From: Bacillota bacterium
Lineage (GTDB): Bacteria; Bacillota; Clostridia; Christensenellales; SZUA-584
Length of the DNA: 64,000 nucleotides
NCBI GenBank assembly: GCA_023460085.1
Contig: JAEWRI010000023.1
Span: forward strand, 62,001 to 126,000
Reading direction: 5' to 3'
The notes beneath the pieces were generated by a model that was given only the letters and a program-made list of their open reading frames with translations, ran no database searches and was not told where the DNA came from. The translations under genes and the position numbers were made by a program. Below, piece after piece: positions 41,891 through 49,780 of this stretch (positions are counted from its first letter, which is position 1; every line of letters begins with the position of its first letter).

Positions 41891-41938
41891 GAGGTTGCGG
41901 CAAACCAAAGCAGACCCGCCGCGTCAGGAGGAAGCACG

Positions 41939-42481
41939 ATGAGAAAAAGATGGCTGGCACTTGTGCTGGTGACACTGACCGCATTGGCAGGATGCGGCGC
42001 GAAGGATGACGGCGATGCGCTGGCGAATACCGTCGCGGCACAGAACGGCAGTGTGCACATCAGTGTACCCGAAGGATGGGCGGAGGATACCAGCTACGAG
42101 CTGCACGATACCCTGGTGCTGGTCGTCGGAAACGGCGCGGACACGTGGGCGCAGGTAAACTACTATCCGGACGACGGCAACGGCTACAGCGCAAAGGATT
42201 TTCTGGACATGGCTTCCGAGAATCACTTTGGAAATTATATTGTGGACAAGGCGGCAGAGCTGAAGCTGGGCGACAACGCCGCGGCGTACTTTGGGTATTC
42301 CATGGCCGGCAAGGACGCGGACGGCAACGACTGCACCTACCGGGGCTACGAATATTTCGTCAGCTTTGGCGCGAATGTCGCGGAGGTGGATATCTTCTGC
42401 CGCTACACCGATACAGCGCCAACGAGCGAACAGCAGGAGCTGATGCGCAGCATCGCCGAAAGCATACAGCCCGGCGCATAA
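41939..42481 (+). CDS. Lipoprotein, tandem paralogue 2
   Basis: A 180-residue lipoprotein with signal peptide and lipobox LAGC (C19), homologous along its length to the gene just before it and best explained by a tandem duplication. The cysteines at the middle and near FCRYTD differ between copies. Own promoter, GGAGGAAG before the ATG, and a strong terminator after the stop, so it is an independent unit. Function unknown; location predicted on the outer face of the membrane. Confidence 0.8.
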   Translation: MRKRWLALVLVTLTALAGCGAKDDGDALANTVAAQNGSVHISVPEGWAEDTSYELHDTLVLVVGNGADTWAQVNYYPDDGNGYSAKDFLDMASENHFGNYIVDKAAELKLGDNAAAYFGYSMAGKDADGNDCTYRGYEYFVSFGANVAEVDIFCRYTDTAPTSEQQELMRSIAESIQPGA

Positions 42482-42494
42482 ACCTAACCCCATG

Positions 42495-42522
42495 GCCCTT
42501 CGCTTTTACGAAGGGCTTTTTT
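42495..42522 (+). terminator. Terminator after lipoprotein paralogue 2
   Basis: GCCCTTCG (42495-42502) and CGAAGGGC (42509-42516) form an 8-bp stem with a CTTTTA loop, followed by six Ts. Confidence 0.92.
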
Positions 42523-42548
42523 ATTCCCCGGGGGATTGATCCGCAAAG

Positions 42549-42576
42549 GTATAGTTTTTCCCTGTGTGGCCATAAT
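42549..42576 (+). promoter_or_regulatory. Sigma-F type promoter of spoIIR
   Basis: GTATA (42549-42553), 14 bases, then GGCCATAAT (42568-42576), a full match to the forespore sigma-F pattern as I know it from B. subtilis (GYATA and GGNNANANT). It lies 45 bases before the spoIIR start, the expected class for this gene. Confidence 0.65.
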
Positions 42577-42621
42577 AAAAGCACATATGCATATGAATAT
42601 GACAGACAGGAATGTTGTACC

Positions 42622-43179
42622 ATGTTTAACTCTCACCCCGGTATGCTTTCGGGGAGTGCGGCGCGAAAAGCGTTGCTGCTGTTCTTCGCGGCACCGGTAA
42701 TCATCGCGCTGCTGGCAGGATGCGGCGCACAGGAGGCGCCGCTGCGGCTGCACATACTCGCCAACTCGGACGACGATGCCGATCAGCAGATCAAGATGGA
42801 AGTACGCGACGCGGTGCTGCTGGCCACCCAGGAAGGCATCGAAGCATGCGATAATGAAGCGGATGCCGAAGAATATGTCTGCGACAACCTTGAAATAATA
42901 GAAGAAACGGCAAACGCAGTACTTGAGGAAAACGGCGTAGCGTATCGCGCGCATGCGGAGATAGGCACGTTCCGCTTTCCGGAACGGACGTATCAGGACG
43001 TTACCTACCCCGAGGGCGACTATCGCGCACTGCGCATTGTGCTCGGAGAAGGCGAAGGGCATAACTGGTGGTGTGTCATGTTCCCGCCGCTGTGCATTTC
43101 GGAGATTACCGAAGAAGACGCGGAGTACACTTCGTTCTTCGCGGAGCTCTGGGAGGAATGGTTCGGCGTTTGCCCGTAA
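42622..43179 (+). CDS. spoIIR: Stage II sporulation protein R
   Basis: A 185-residue exported signalling protein made in the forespore that triggers SpoIIGA to activate sigma-E in the mother cell. The family core LRLHILANSDDDADQQIKMEVRDA runs over about residues 41-64, followed by a C-terminal part with NWWCVMFPPLC, both typical. The signal peptide ends LLAGC, a plausible lipobox (C34), which would tether it to the membrane; many homologues are simply secreted. ATG 42622 is the only start after the predicted sigma-F promoter; its ribosome-binding site is weak (CAGG). A longer open frame upstream belongs to another frame of the lipoprotein gene. Confidence 0.92.
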   Translation: MFNSHPGMLSGSAARKALLLFFAAPVIIALLAGCGAQEAPLRLHILANSDDDADQQIKMEVRDAVLLATQEGIEACDNEADAEEYVCDNLEIIEETANAVLEENGVAYRAHAEIGTFRFPERTYQDVTYPEGDYRALRIVLGEGEGHNWWCVMFPPLCISEITEEDAEYTSFFAELWEEWFGVCP

Positions 43180-43203
43180 TTCTTTGCGGGAGATGCTTAT
43201 ATT

Positions 43204-43878
43204 ATGAGGAAGCGTATGCTGAAAATACCGCTGGCATTGCTGATGGCGCTGCTTACGGTATTTTTTTCTGGCTGCGAGGCGCTGCCCGCCGCGGCCTACA
43301 AGTTCGGCTCCAGCGGCGATATGGTGAAGGAGATACAGCAGCGGCTGAAGGACTGGGGATATTACGACGGCGAGGTGGACGGTCACTACGGCAAGGAAAC
43401 CGAGGACGCCGTGATCGCCTTCCAGAAGAAGCACGGCATCACGATAGACGGCATCGTGGGGAGCCAGACGGCGGAGAAGCTGGGCGTATCGCTGCCCTCG
43501 GACGGCGGCGGAAGCTCCTCTTCCGGCGACAGCGACGTCTACCTGCTGGCGCAGCTCATCTACGGTGAGTCGCGAGGCGAACCGTACAAGGGGCAGGTTG
43601 CCGTAGCCGCAGTGGTGCTGAACCGCGTGGAAAGCAGCAAGTTTCCCAACAGCATCGCCAAGGTGATCTACCAGCCGGGCGCTTTCGACGTGGTGGACGA
43701 CGGGCAGATCAACCTCGCGCCCGATCAAACGGCGCTCTCCGCCGCTCGCGACGCGCTGAATGGCTGGGATCCTTCGGGCGGAGCGCTGTTTTACTACAAC
43801 CCCAACACCGCAACGAGCGGCTGGATATGGTCCCGCCCGGTCATCGTGGTGATTGGCGAACACAAATTCTGCAGCTAG
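43204..43878 (+). CDS. sleB: Spore cortex-lytic enzyme SleB
   Basis: A 224-residue lytic transglycosylase that degrades spore cortex on germination. Order: signal peptide (1-24), peptidoglycan-binding domain (about 33-95, GDMVKEIQQRLKDWGYYDGEVDG), a Gly/Ser linker (100-110), and a SleB hydrolase domain (111-224) with IYGESRGEPYKGQVAVAAVVLNR, whose E122 is the catalytic Glu. GGGAG lies 11 bases before the ATG. It lies 24 bases after spoIIR and 10 bases before ypeB. Confidence 0.93.
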   Translation: MRKRMLKIPLALLMALLTVFFSGCEALPAAAYKFGSSGDMVKEIQQRLKDWGYYDGEVDGHYGKETEDAVIAFQKKHGITIDGIVGSQTAEKLGVSLPSDGGGSSSSGDSDVYLLAQLIYGESRGEPYKGQVAVAAVVLNRVESSKFPNSIAKVIYQPGAFDVVDDGQINLAPDQTALSAARDALNGWDPSGGALFYYNPNTATSGWIWSRPVIVVIGEHKFCS

Positions 43879-43888
43879 GAGGCATCGC

Positions 43889-45211
43889 ATGAAACATATT
43901 ACGCGCATTATCGTGTACTGCGCCGCGGGCGCGCTCATTCTGGGGCTTTCGGTATATTCCATCATACTGAGCGACCGGAACGCCACGCTGAACAACCAGC
44001 TTTCGGCGGTATACCAGAAATCCTTCGATGAACTCACCGCCGATGTGCAAAGCCTTCAGACGAAGCTGTTCAAGCTGGAGGCGGCAGGCGATGCCGGGCA
44101 GTACACCACGCTGCTGATGGATGTCTGGCGGCAGACCGGTGACACCGAAAGCTCCATCGCCGCGCTGCCCGTATCCTATACGGCGACGTCATCGCTGACG
44201 CAGTTCGTTACGCGCACCGGCGATTACTGCCGCTACCTCTCGCGCAAGCTGTCCGCAGGACAGGAAATCACCGAAGAGGACATGGTGCAGCTGCGCGCTC
44301 TCGCCGACACATGCGGACAGGTAAACACGGTGATTGAGGATATCCGAACACAGGGGTACCCCACGGAAGCCGGACTTACGGACATTGCCTTCCTCTCCGA
44401 TACGCCCATGGCAGGCACGCTGGATTTCACGAATCAGGAGTTCCCGCGCCTCATCTACGACGGGCCGTACTCCGAGAGCACCGAGAGCAAGGAGGCCGTG
44501 GGCCTGGGCGACGGTGCGTGCACCGCACAGCAGGCGTGCGACGCCGCCGCAAAATTCCTCGGTGTGCAGGCCTCCGCACTCACCAATGACTGCGATCAGG
44601 AAGGCACTCTGCCCTGCTGGGGCTTCTCCGGCGAGCAGGACGGCTTCGCATATTCCATCTGCGTCACCAAGCAGGGCTGCAAGGTGCTGTACTACATGCG
44701 CAATACCGCGGGCGGCATCTCCGCCGTACCCACCGACGCGCGCTACGAGCAGCTGACCGCCATCGCACAGCAGTACTGCCGCGGCAAGGGCTTCGGGCAG
44801 ACGGAACCCAGCTACGCGCAGTTCTACAACGGCATGGCGCTGATCAACCTCGCGCCCGTACAGAACGGGGCCATACTCTACCCGGACCTGATTAAGGTGT
44901 GGGTGGACATTTCGTCCGACACTGTGGTGGGGTTTGACGCATACAACTACTGGATGTCGCATCAGGACCGCGACCTGCCGGAACCCGCCGTCACGGAGCA
45001 GCAGGCAAAGGACGCGGTGGCCTCACGCATGGAACCGCAGTCCGTGCGGCTGGCGCTCATCCCGCTGGATTCCGGCGCGGAGGTGCTGTGCTGGGAGTTG
45101 AAAGGCACGATAAACGACAACGACTACCTCATTTACGTGAACGTCGAAACAGGCACGGAGGAAGACATACTGATGATACAGCACACCAACGACGGCACGC
45201 TGGTGATGTGA
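43889..45211 (+). CDS. ypeB: Germination protein YpeB
   Basis: A 440-residue membrane protein needed to locate and stabilise SleB in the spore. One N-terminal helix (residues about 5-27) is followed by a helical region (30-150) and repeated PepSY-like domains towards the C-terminus. GGAGG lies six bases before ATG 43889; an in-frame ATG at 43853 lies within sleB. The sleB-ypeB order is the usual one. A terminator follows. Confidence 0.92.
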   Translation: MKHITRIIVYCAAGALILGLSVYSIILSDRNATLNNQLSAVYQKSFDELTADVQSLQTKLFKLEAAGDAGQYTTLLMDVWRQTGDTESSIAALPVSYTATSSLTQFVTRTGDYCRYLSRKLSAGQEITEEDMVQLRALADTCGQVNTVIEDIRTQGYPTEAGLTDIAFLSDTPMAGTLDFTNQEFPRLIYDGPYSESTESKEAVGLGDGACTAQQACDAAAKFLGVQASALTNDCDQEGTLPCWGFSGEQDGFAYSICVTKQGCKVLYYMRNTAGGISAVPTDARYEQLTAIAQQYCRGKGFGQTEPSYAQFYNGMALINLAPVQNGAILYPDLIKVWVDISSDTVVGFDAYNYWMSHQDRDLPEPAVTEQQAKDAVASRMEPQSVRLALIPLDSGAEVLCWELKGTINDNDYLIYVNVETGTEEDILMIQHTNDGTLVM

Positions 45212-45224
45212 GACGCTGAAAACG

Positions 45225-45256
45225 AAAAGGCTGACGCGAGATGCATCAGCCTTTTT
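45225..45256 (+). terminator. Terminator after sleB-ypeB
   Basis: AAAAGGCTGA (45225-45234) pairs with TCAGCCTTTT (45246-45255), loop 11 bases; it also lies at the end of the convergent zinc-ribbon gene. Confidence 0.85.
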
Positions 45257-45272
45257 CTGTGTCTATGTACGC

Positions 45273-45857
45273 TCAGACGCGCGTGCCGCACCTCATGCAG
45301 AAGGCAGTCCCCGGCTCGATTTCACCGCCGCAGCTCGGGCAGGTTTTCGGCGCGGGCGCACCATAAGCCCCCGGCGCGGGCACATTGTAGCCTCCGGGCA
45401 GAGGAGCGCTGTAGCCGGCGCCATTGACAGGGGCCTGCGGCGCGCTGCCATCCATATGCGAAAGACGTTCGCCAATTTCCGAGACGTTATCGCGAATGTT
45501 GAGCACCACCATGATAAGCTCCAGCAGCATACGATACAGCACGTAGGCGATCATCAGCCCAAAACCGAAAGCCGGATAGATAAACAGGCAGATGAAGCCC
45601 CCCAGCAGGCAGATCACCGCGAGCATGATATTGAGGATCTTCAGCAGCGAGGTGATCCAATACTTGTGGAAGTTCAGAAAGTCGTAGAACCATTTCGCCG
45701 CGCCCTGATACTTTCCGCGATTGCGCGCGGGCAGAAACACGAAGAGCAGGATGATGCCCAGCAGCAAGCCCAGTATCCCGCATACGATCAATATCGTAGT
45801 GATATCCCCCAAGCCGCTAAAGCTCCCAAACAGACTGTCCCCAAAGTTAAATGGCAT
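45273..45857 (-). CDS. DUF4282-like membrane protein with C-terminal zinc ribbon
   Basis: A 194-residue protein: N-terminal helix (about 20-45), a DUF4282-type region with two helices (about 57-110, YDFLNFHKYWITSLLKILNIM), a Pro/Gly-rich linker and a C-terminal CPSCGGEIEPGTAFCMRCG zinc ribbon. ATG 45857 (MPFNFGDSLF) has GGGAGG ten bases upstream; the frame extends to 45926 but that Met is upstream of the predicted -10. Function unknown. Confidence 0.82.
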   Translation of the reverse strand: MPFNFGDSLFGSFSGLGDITTILIVCGILGLLLGIILLFVFLPARNRGKYQGAAKWFYDFLNFHKYWITSLLKILNIMLAVICLLGGFICLFIYPAFGFGLMIAYVLYRMLLELIMVVLNIRDNVSEIGERLSHMDGSAPQAPVNGAGYSAPLPGGYNVPAPGAYGAPAPKTCPSCGGEIEPGTAFCMRCGTRV

Positions 45858-45897
45858 TTGATAATACCTCCCGAATTGATAATAGATACCAGTACCT

Positions 45898-45926
45898 ATT
45901 ATATTGTGTAGGGCAGTGATTATCAA
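45898..45926 (-). promoter_or_regulatory. Promoter of the zinc-ribbon membrane protein
   Basis: On the minus strand TTGATA (45921-45926), 17 bases, TATAAT (45898-45903). Confidence 0.85.
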
Positions 45927-46068
45927 TCCCGTATACTATCATAGCTTCCGTGTTTTTCCGCAAGCTTCATACCCTGCGCGGGATTGCGGACGAACCGGGC
46001 TGCTCTCCAGCGAAGATGTCCGCAATCCTGCATCTTATCGGGTTGTAATGCATTTCGTTCAGACCGGG

Positions 46069-46097
46069 TTGAATGCGGAGGGGCTTCACTGTACTAT
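46069..46097 (+). promoter_or_regulatory. Candidate promoter of the LytTR-DUF3021 operon
   Basis: TTGAAT (46069-46074), 17 bases, TACTAT (46092-46097), 30 bases before the start codon. Confidence 0.55.
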
Positions 46098-46126
46098 AGA
46101 GCCACGAGCAATACAGGAGGATGCCC

Positions 46127-46564
46127 ATGAAACTGACCATCAATCAGTCCCCCGAGGTTTCGGAAACGGAGGTGATCATCACCTGCAGCATCGTGTCGCC
46201 TGGGCTGCAGAAGATTATCGACAGTCTCCGCGCTCTGGACTTTACGCTGAGCGGCAGAAAGGAAGACGCGTGGTTCCGGATTCCGGTAGAAAAGATACTC
46301 TACATCGATTCGGTGGACGGACGCAGCTTCATTTACAGCGCCGGCAGCTGCTACGAGAGCAAGGCCAAATTGTTTGAGCTGGAGGAGCAGCTGAAGAACA
46401 TGTCTTTCCTGCGCATCAGCAAGAACACCATTGTCAACCTGCGTGCGCTGAAACAGGCCCGCCCGCTGGAGCTGGCAAAGATGGAGGTGCAGCTTAAGAA
46501 CGGAGAGAAGCTCATCGTCACCCGCCATTACGTCAACGATTTCAAGAATGCCTTTGGCATATGA
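46127..46564 (+). CDS. LytTR-family DNA-binding regulator
   Basis: A 145-residue stand-alone LytTR protein without a receiver domain. The LytTR domain covers about residues 45-145 (RIPVEKILYIDSVDGRSFIY, FLRISKNTIVNLRALKQ, IVTRHYVNDFKNAF). ATG 46127 lies six bases after CAGGAGG; an ATG at 46121 abuts that site. It is 12 bases before a DUF3021 membrane gene, a pairing frequent in Bacillota where the membrane partner is thought to control the regulator. Confidence 0.92.
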   Translation: MKLTINQSPEVSETEVIITCSIVSPGLQKIIDSLRALDFTLSGRKEDAWFRIPVEKILYIDSVDGRSFIYSAGSCYESKAKLFELEEQLKNMSFLRISKNTIVNLRALKQARPLELAKMEVQLKNGEKLIVTRHYVNDFKNAFGI

Positions 46565-46576
46565 AAGGAGTGCGCC

Positions 46577-47008
46577 ATGAAAACCAGATCCGCTTTTTTT
46601 AGCAGGATCACCGGCACCACTATGGTTTACACGCTCGTGGTCGTCATCACCAGCCTGAACCGTATGCTGGAGATGGGCATGGACTGGAAGGTGTCCAACC
46701 TGTATTTCCTTCAGCTGTTTGCGATGATCGTCGCGCTGGAGGCGGTCGACGCCCTCATTTTCCGTCTGATAGACAAGCTTGCCGTGTTTCTCCCCGTCAA
46801 CTTTATCGCCATGCTGGGGCTGACCTTCGGGGCGGGGCTGCTGTTTGGCTGGTTTGCGTTCACGCTGGATAGTCTGGCATCGGTGGGGGTCATCGTGCTG
46901 CTGGTCTATGGGCTTACCTACTGGTTTCTTATCAGCAAGAACAAAGCCGACGCAGCAAAAATCAACGCAAAGCTCAGCGAGCAGGACCGGGATAAGCCTT
47001 CCGCATAG
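46577..47008 (+). CDS. DUF3021 family membrane protein
   Basis: A 143-residue protein with four membrane helices (about residues 13-30, 44-62, 72-92, 97-118) and a charged C-terminal tail, recognised as DUF3021 by size, topology and its place after a stand-alone LytTR gene. Likely the membrane partner that antagonises or signals to the regulator; that role is inferred from known LytTR membrane-inhibitor systems. AAAGGAG precedes the start. Confidence 0.85.
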   Translation: MKTRSAFFSRITGTTMVYTLVVVITSLNRMLEMGMDWKVSNLYFLQLFAMIVALEAVDALIFRLIDKLAVFLPVNFIAMLGLTFGAGLLFGWFAFTLDSLASVGVIVLLVYGLTYWFLISKNKADAAKINAKLSEQDRDKPSA

Positions 47009-47068
47009 CCCGCTGCGCGTTATGCGGCGATTCAATGCCCATAAAACTATCTCCCTGCAAATCAAAAA

Positions 47069-47096
47069 GCGCCGGATGCGAAAAGCATTCCGGCGC
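47069..47096 (-). terminator. Terminator of the coiled-coil lipoprotein gene
   Basis: GCGCCGGA and TCCGGCGC (extended by ATGC/GCAT-like pairing) close a GAAAA loop, followed on the minus strand by TTTTTGATTT. It lies between convergent genes. Confidence 0.85.
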
Positions 47097-47116
47097 AATA
47101 GCGTCCAGTCATTCCC

Positions 47117-47707
47117 TTACGGCACGGTAATCTCCGCCACGCAGATGAGCTCGTTGCCCAGCATGTAGAACGTGAACTGCGCGCCGCCCTCCGCCGAAGC
47201 GACGTAGCTCGAGAAGTCTTCGCCGATGTCCCCCGTCACGCGCCCGTCAAACTGCGCGCACGCGTAGCTGGCGTCCATCTGTTCCGAAAGCTCCTCCTCG
47301 TTCAGCAGATACGGGTCTCCGCTACCCTCCGTAAAATCAGGGTTGTAGTCCAGGCGGTCATACGTCAGCATGCAGCCCGCTTCCGAAACATACGCCTCGG
47401 TGACGAGCGCCGGAAATGCGGTGAGCGGCGCGTCCGAGGCGCTGACGGAATCCAGCAGGCTGCCGATATCCACAGAGCCCGAGTCATACTCGCCCTCAAA
47501 GTCCGAGCCCTCCTGCGCCTGCGCAAGCTCCTCCTCCAGCACCACAATCTGCGCCTGCAGCGAAGCGATCTGCTGATTGAGATCCTCCAGCACGCCCGCC
47601 TGCGGGGTGCTGTCCTGCGGCTGCTGCGTCTGCGCGCCGCACGCGCACAGCGCGGCCAGCAGCACGATGCAGATGCCCACGCGGATTGCCTTCAGTGCGT
47701 TGTCCAT
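47117..47707 (-). CDS. Lipoprotein with short coiled coil
   Basis: A 196-residue predicted lipoprotein: signal peptide ending LCAC (C23), a coiled-coil segment of four heptads (about residues 40-66, LEDLNQQIASLQAQIVVLEEE), then an acidic globular region to the end. No family is recognised. It follows the V-ATPase operon on the same strand but a terminator intervenes. No clear promoter seen. Confidence 0.7.
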   Translation of the reverse strand: MDNALKAIRVGICIVLLAALCACGAQTQQPQDSTPQAGVLEDLNQQIASLQAQIVVLEEELAQAQEGSDFEGEYDSGSVDIGSLLDSVSASDAPLTAFPALVTEAYVSEAGCMLTYDRLDYNPDFTEGSGDPYLLNEEELSEQMDASYACAQFDGRVTGDIGEDFSSYVASAEGGAQFTFYMLGNELICVAEITVP

Positions 47708-47733
47708 GATGTCCCCCTTGCCTTTCGCAAAAA

Positions 47734-47764
47734 ATAAGGAAGGGAAGCCTCGCTTCCCTTATTG
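47734..47764 (-). terminator. Terminator of the V-ATPase operon
   Basis: AAGGGAAGC (47740-47748) and GCTTCCCTT (47752-47760) form a 9-bp stem with a CTC loop; AATAAGG/CCTTATT offers an alternative outer pairing. A T run follows on the minus strand. The stem overlaps the atpD-type stop codon. Confidence 0.88.
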
Positions 47765-48400
47765 ACTGTCTCTTCCCGCTATCATATCCTTGGTCTTCAT
47801 CAGCCGCACGAGGCTGCCGCGCTCGTTCTCGTCCAGCTTCATGCGGATGTACTTGATGGTCTCCTGCAGCTGCGGTATCATCACGTACTCCAGCGCGTTC
47901 ACCCGGCGGCGCGTCTTCTCTATTTCGTCGGCCAGCAGGTTGCATGTCTTCTCCAGTTCCGCCAATTCCACCATCTGCGGCAGCACCGCGGCGAGACTTG
48001 CCACCGCACTGTCCAGCTCCGCCGAGGTCGTCAGCATGCCGTACGGGAAAAACACCTGCTCGCGCTTCTTCTCCTTATAGGATATGCGCGGCACATGCAC
48101 GCTCATGATATTGGCCTTGGCTACCGTAAGCTCCACCTCGCGCACGGGGTACAGCAGCGCCTCGTCCATGGCCTCTTTGGACATCGCCACACGCGCCAGC
48201 ACGAAGCCGGAGAGCGCCTTGCCGAGCGCCTCTTCCACCTGCGCGCGCAGCTCCCGGTTGCGGCGGATGAGCAGCATGAACTGGCGCACCATCTCGTCGC
48301 GCTTGTCCTTCAAAAGCTTGTGTCCCCGCGAAGCCACAACGAGCCGCTTTTTCAGCTTCGTCAGCTCCATGCGGGTGGGATTCACCCTCAATATCGCCAT
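47759..48400 (-). CDS. ntpD: V-type ATPase subunit D
   Basis: A 213-residue central-stalk subunit, two long helices forming the rotor shaft of the V1 sector: MAILRVNPTRMELTKLKKRLVVASRGHKLLKDKRDEM at the N-terminus and LEYVMIPQLQETIKYIRMKLDE near residues 168-189 are characteristic. Last gene of the operon, three bases after subunit B, and its stop codon lies within the operon terminator stem. Confidence 0.95.
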   Translation of the reverse strand: MAILRVNPTRMELTKLKKRLVVASRGHKLLKDKRDEMVRQFMLLIRRNRELRAQVEEALGKALSGFVLARVAMSKEAMDEALLYPVREVELTVAKANIMSVHVPRISYKEKKREQVFFPYGMLTTSAELDSAVASLAAVLPQMVELAELEKTCNLLADEIEKTRRRVNALEYVMIPQLQETIKYIRMKLDENERGSLVRLMKTKDMIAGRDSQ

Positions 48401-48403
48401 TGG

Positions 48404-49780
48404 TTACTCCTCAGCGGGCAGATACTTTTCGATCAGCGCGTCCTTGATGCGCTTGAGCTCGGACTTCGGCAGTATCTTCAGCAGCTTCCAGCCGAGATTC
48501 AGCGTCTCCTCGATGGGGCGGTTGCGCTCGTAGCCCTGCGATACGTATTCGCGCTCGAACGCGTCCGCGAAACGGGCATACAGCTTATCCACGTCGGACA
48601 GCGCCGCTTCGCCCAGAATGACGGACAATTCCTTGGCGTCCTTGCCCCGCGCATACGCCGCAAACAGCTGGTTCATGGTGTCGGCGTGATCCTCGCGGGT
48701 CTTGCCCTTGCCGATGCCCTTGTCCTTCAGGCGCGAAAGCGACGGCAGCACGTCGATGGGCGGCGTCACGCCCTTGCGCAGCAGCTCTCTGGAGAGTATG
48801 ATCTGCCCCTCGGTGATGTAGCCGGTGAGGTCCGGAATTGGGTGCGTCTTGTCGTCCTCCGGCATGGTCAGTATGGGAATCTGCGTGACGGAGCCGGTGC
48901 GGCCCTTTACGCGGCCCGCGCGCTCGTACATGGACGCAAGGTCGGTATAGAGATAGCCCGGATAGCCTCTGCGGCCCGGCACTTCCTTGCGCGCCGCGGA
49001 AACCTCGCGCAGCGCCTCGGCGTAGTTCGTGATATCCGTGATGATGACCAGCACGTGCAGGCCCTTCTCGTAAGCGAGATACTCCGCCGCCGTCAGCGCC
49101 ATGCGCGGCGTAGAGATACGCTCGATGGCTGGGTCGTCCGCGAGGTTGACGAACAGCACGGTGCGCTCGATGGCGCCCGTCTTTTTAAAGTCGCTGATGA
49201 AGAAGTCCGCTTCCTCGAACGTGATGCCCACCGCGGCGAACACCACCGCGAAATTGGACTCGCCGCCCAGCACCTTCGCCTGACGCGCGATCTGCGCCGC
49301 CAGCTGCGCGTGCGGCAGGCCGGAGCCGGAGAACACGGGCAGCTTCTGTCCGCGCACCAGCGTATTCAGGCCGTCGATGGCCGATATGCCCGTCTGAATG
49401 AACTCCTCCGGGTAATCTCTGGCCGCCGGGTTGATGGGCGCGCCGTTGATGTCCATGCGCTTCTCGGGGATGATGGCCGGGCCGCCGTCAATGGGCTCGC
49501 CCATGCCGTCGAACACGCGGCCCAGCATGTCGTACGATACGCTGAGCTCGATGCTCTTGCCCAGAAACCGCGCCTTGGACGTGGCTATCTTCAGGCCCTG
49601 AGAGCTCTCGAACAGCTGCACGAGCGCCTTGTCGCCGTTGATTTCCAGCACCTTGCCGCGGCGCACTTCGCCGCTGGCCTGCTCTATCTCCACGAGCTCG
49701 TCGTATTTGACGCCCTCGACGCCCGTGACGAGCATCAGAGGCCCTACGACCTCCTGAATCGTGCGATATTCCTTAAGCAA
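48404..49780 (-). CDS. ntpB: V-type ATPase subunit B
   Basis: A 458-residue non-catalytic hexamer subunit: MLKEYRTIQEVVGPLMLVTGVEGVKYDELVEI at the start, FSGSGLPHAQLAAQIARQA (around 142-160) where a functional P loop is absent as expected, and PILTMPEDDKTHPIPDLTGYITEGQI. It alternates with subunit A in V1. Its start overlaps the subunit A stop by eight bases. Confidence 0.96.
   Translation of the reverse strand: MLKEYRTIQEVVGPLMLVTGVEGVKYDELVEIEQASGEVRRGKVLEINGDKALVQLFESSQGLKIATSKARFLGKSIELSVSYDMLGRVFDGMGEPIDGGPAIIPEKRMDINGAPINPAARDYPEEFIQTGISAIDGLNTLVRGQKLPVFSGSGLPHAQLAAQIARQAKVLGGESNFAVVFAAVGITFEEADFFISDFKKTGAIERTVLFVNLADDPAIERISTPRMALTAAEYLAYEKGLHVLVIITDITNYAEALREVSAARKEVPGRRGYPGYLYTDLASMYERAGRVKGRTGSVTQIPILTMPEDDKTHPIPDLTGYITEGQIILSRELLRKGVTPPIDVLPSLSRLKDKGIGKGKTREDHADTMNQLFAAYARGKDAKELSVILGEAALSDVDKLYARFADAFEREYVSQGYERNRPIEETLNLGWKLLKILPKSELKRIKDALIEKYLPAEE

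Noticed and set aside
42076..42621. Upstream extension of the spoIIR frame through the second lipoprotein gene
   Set aside because: The extension overlaps the lipoprotein in another frame and crosses its terminator and the sigma-F promoter; ATG 42622 fits the family.
43150..43203. Possible sigma-G promoter before sleB
   Set aside because: GAATG and CTTATATTA-like words are present but spacing and match were too poor to support a site.
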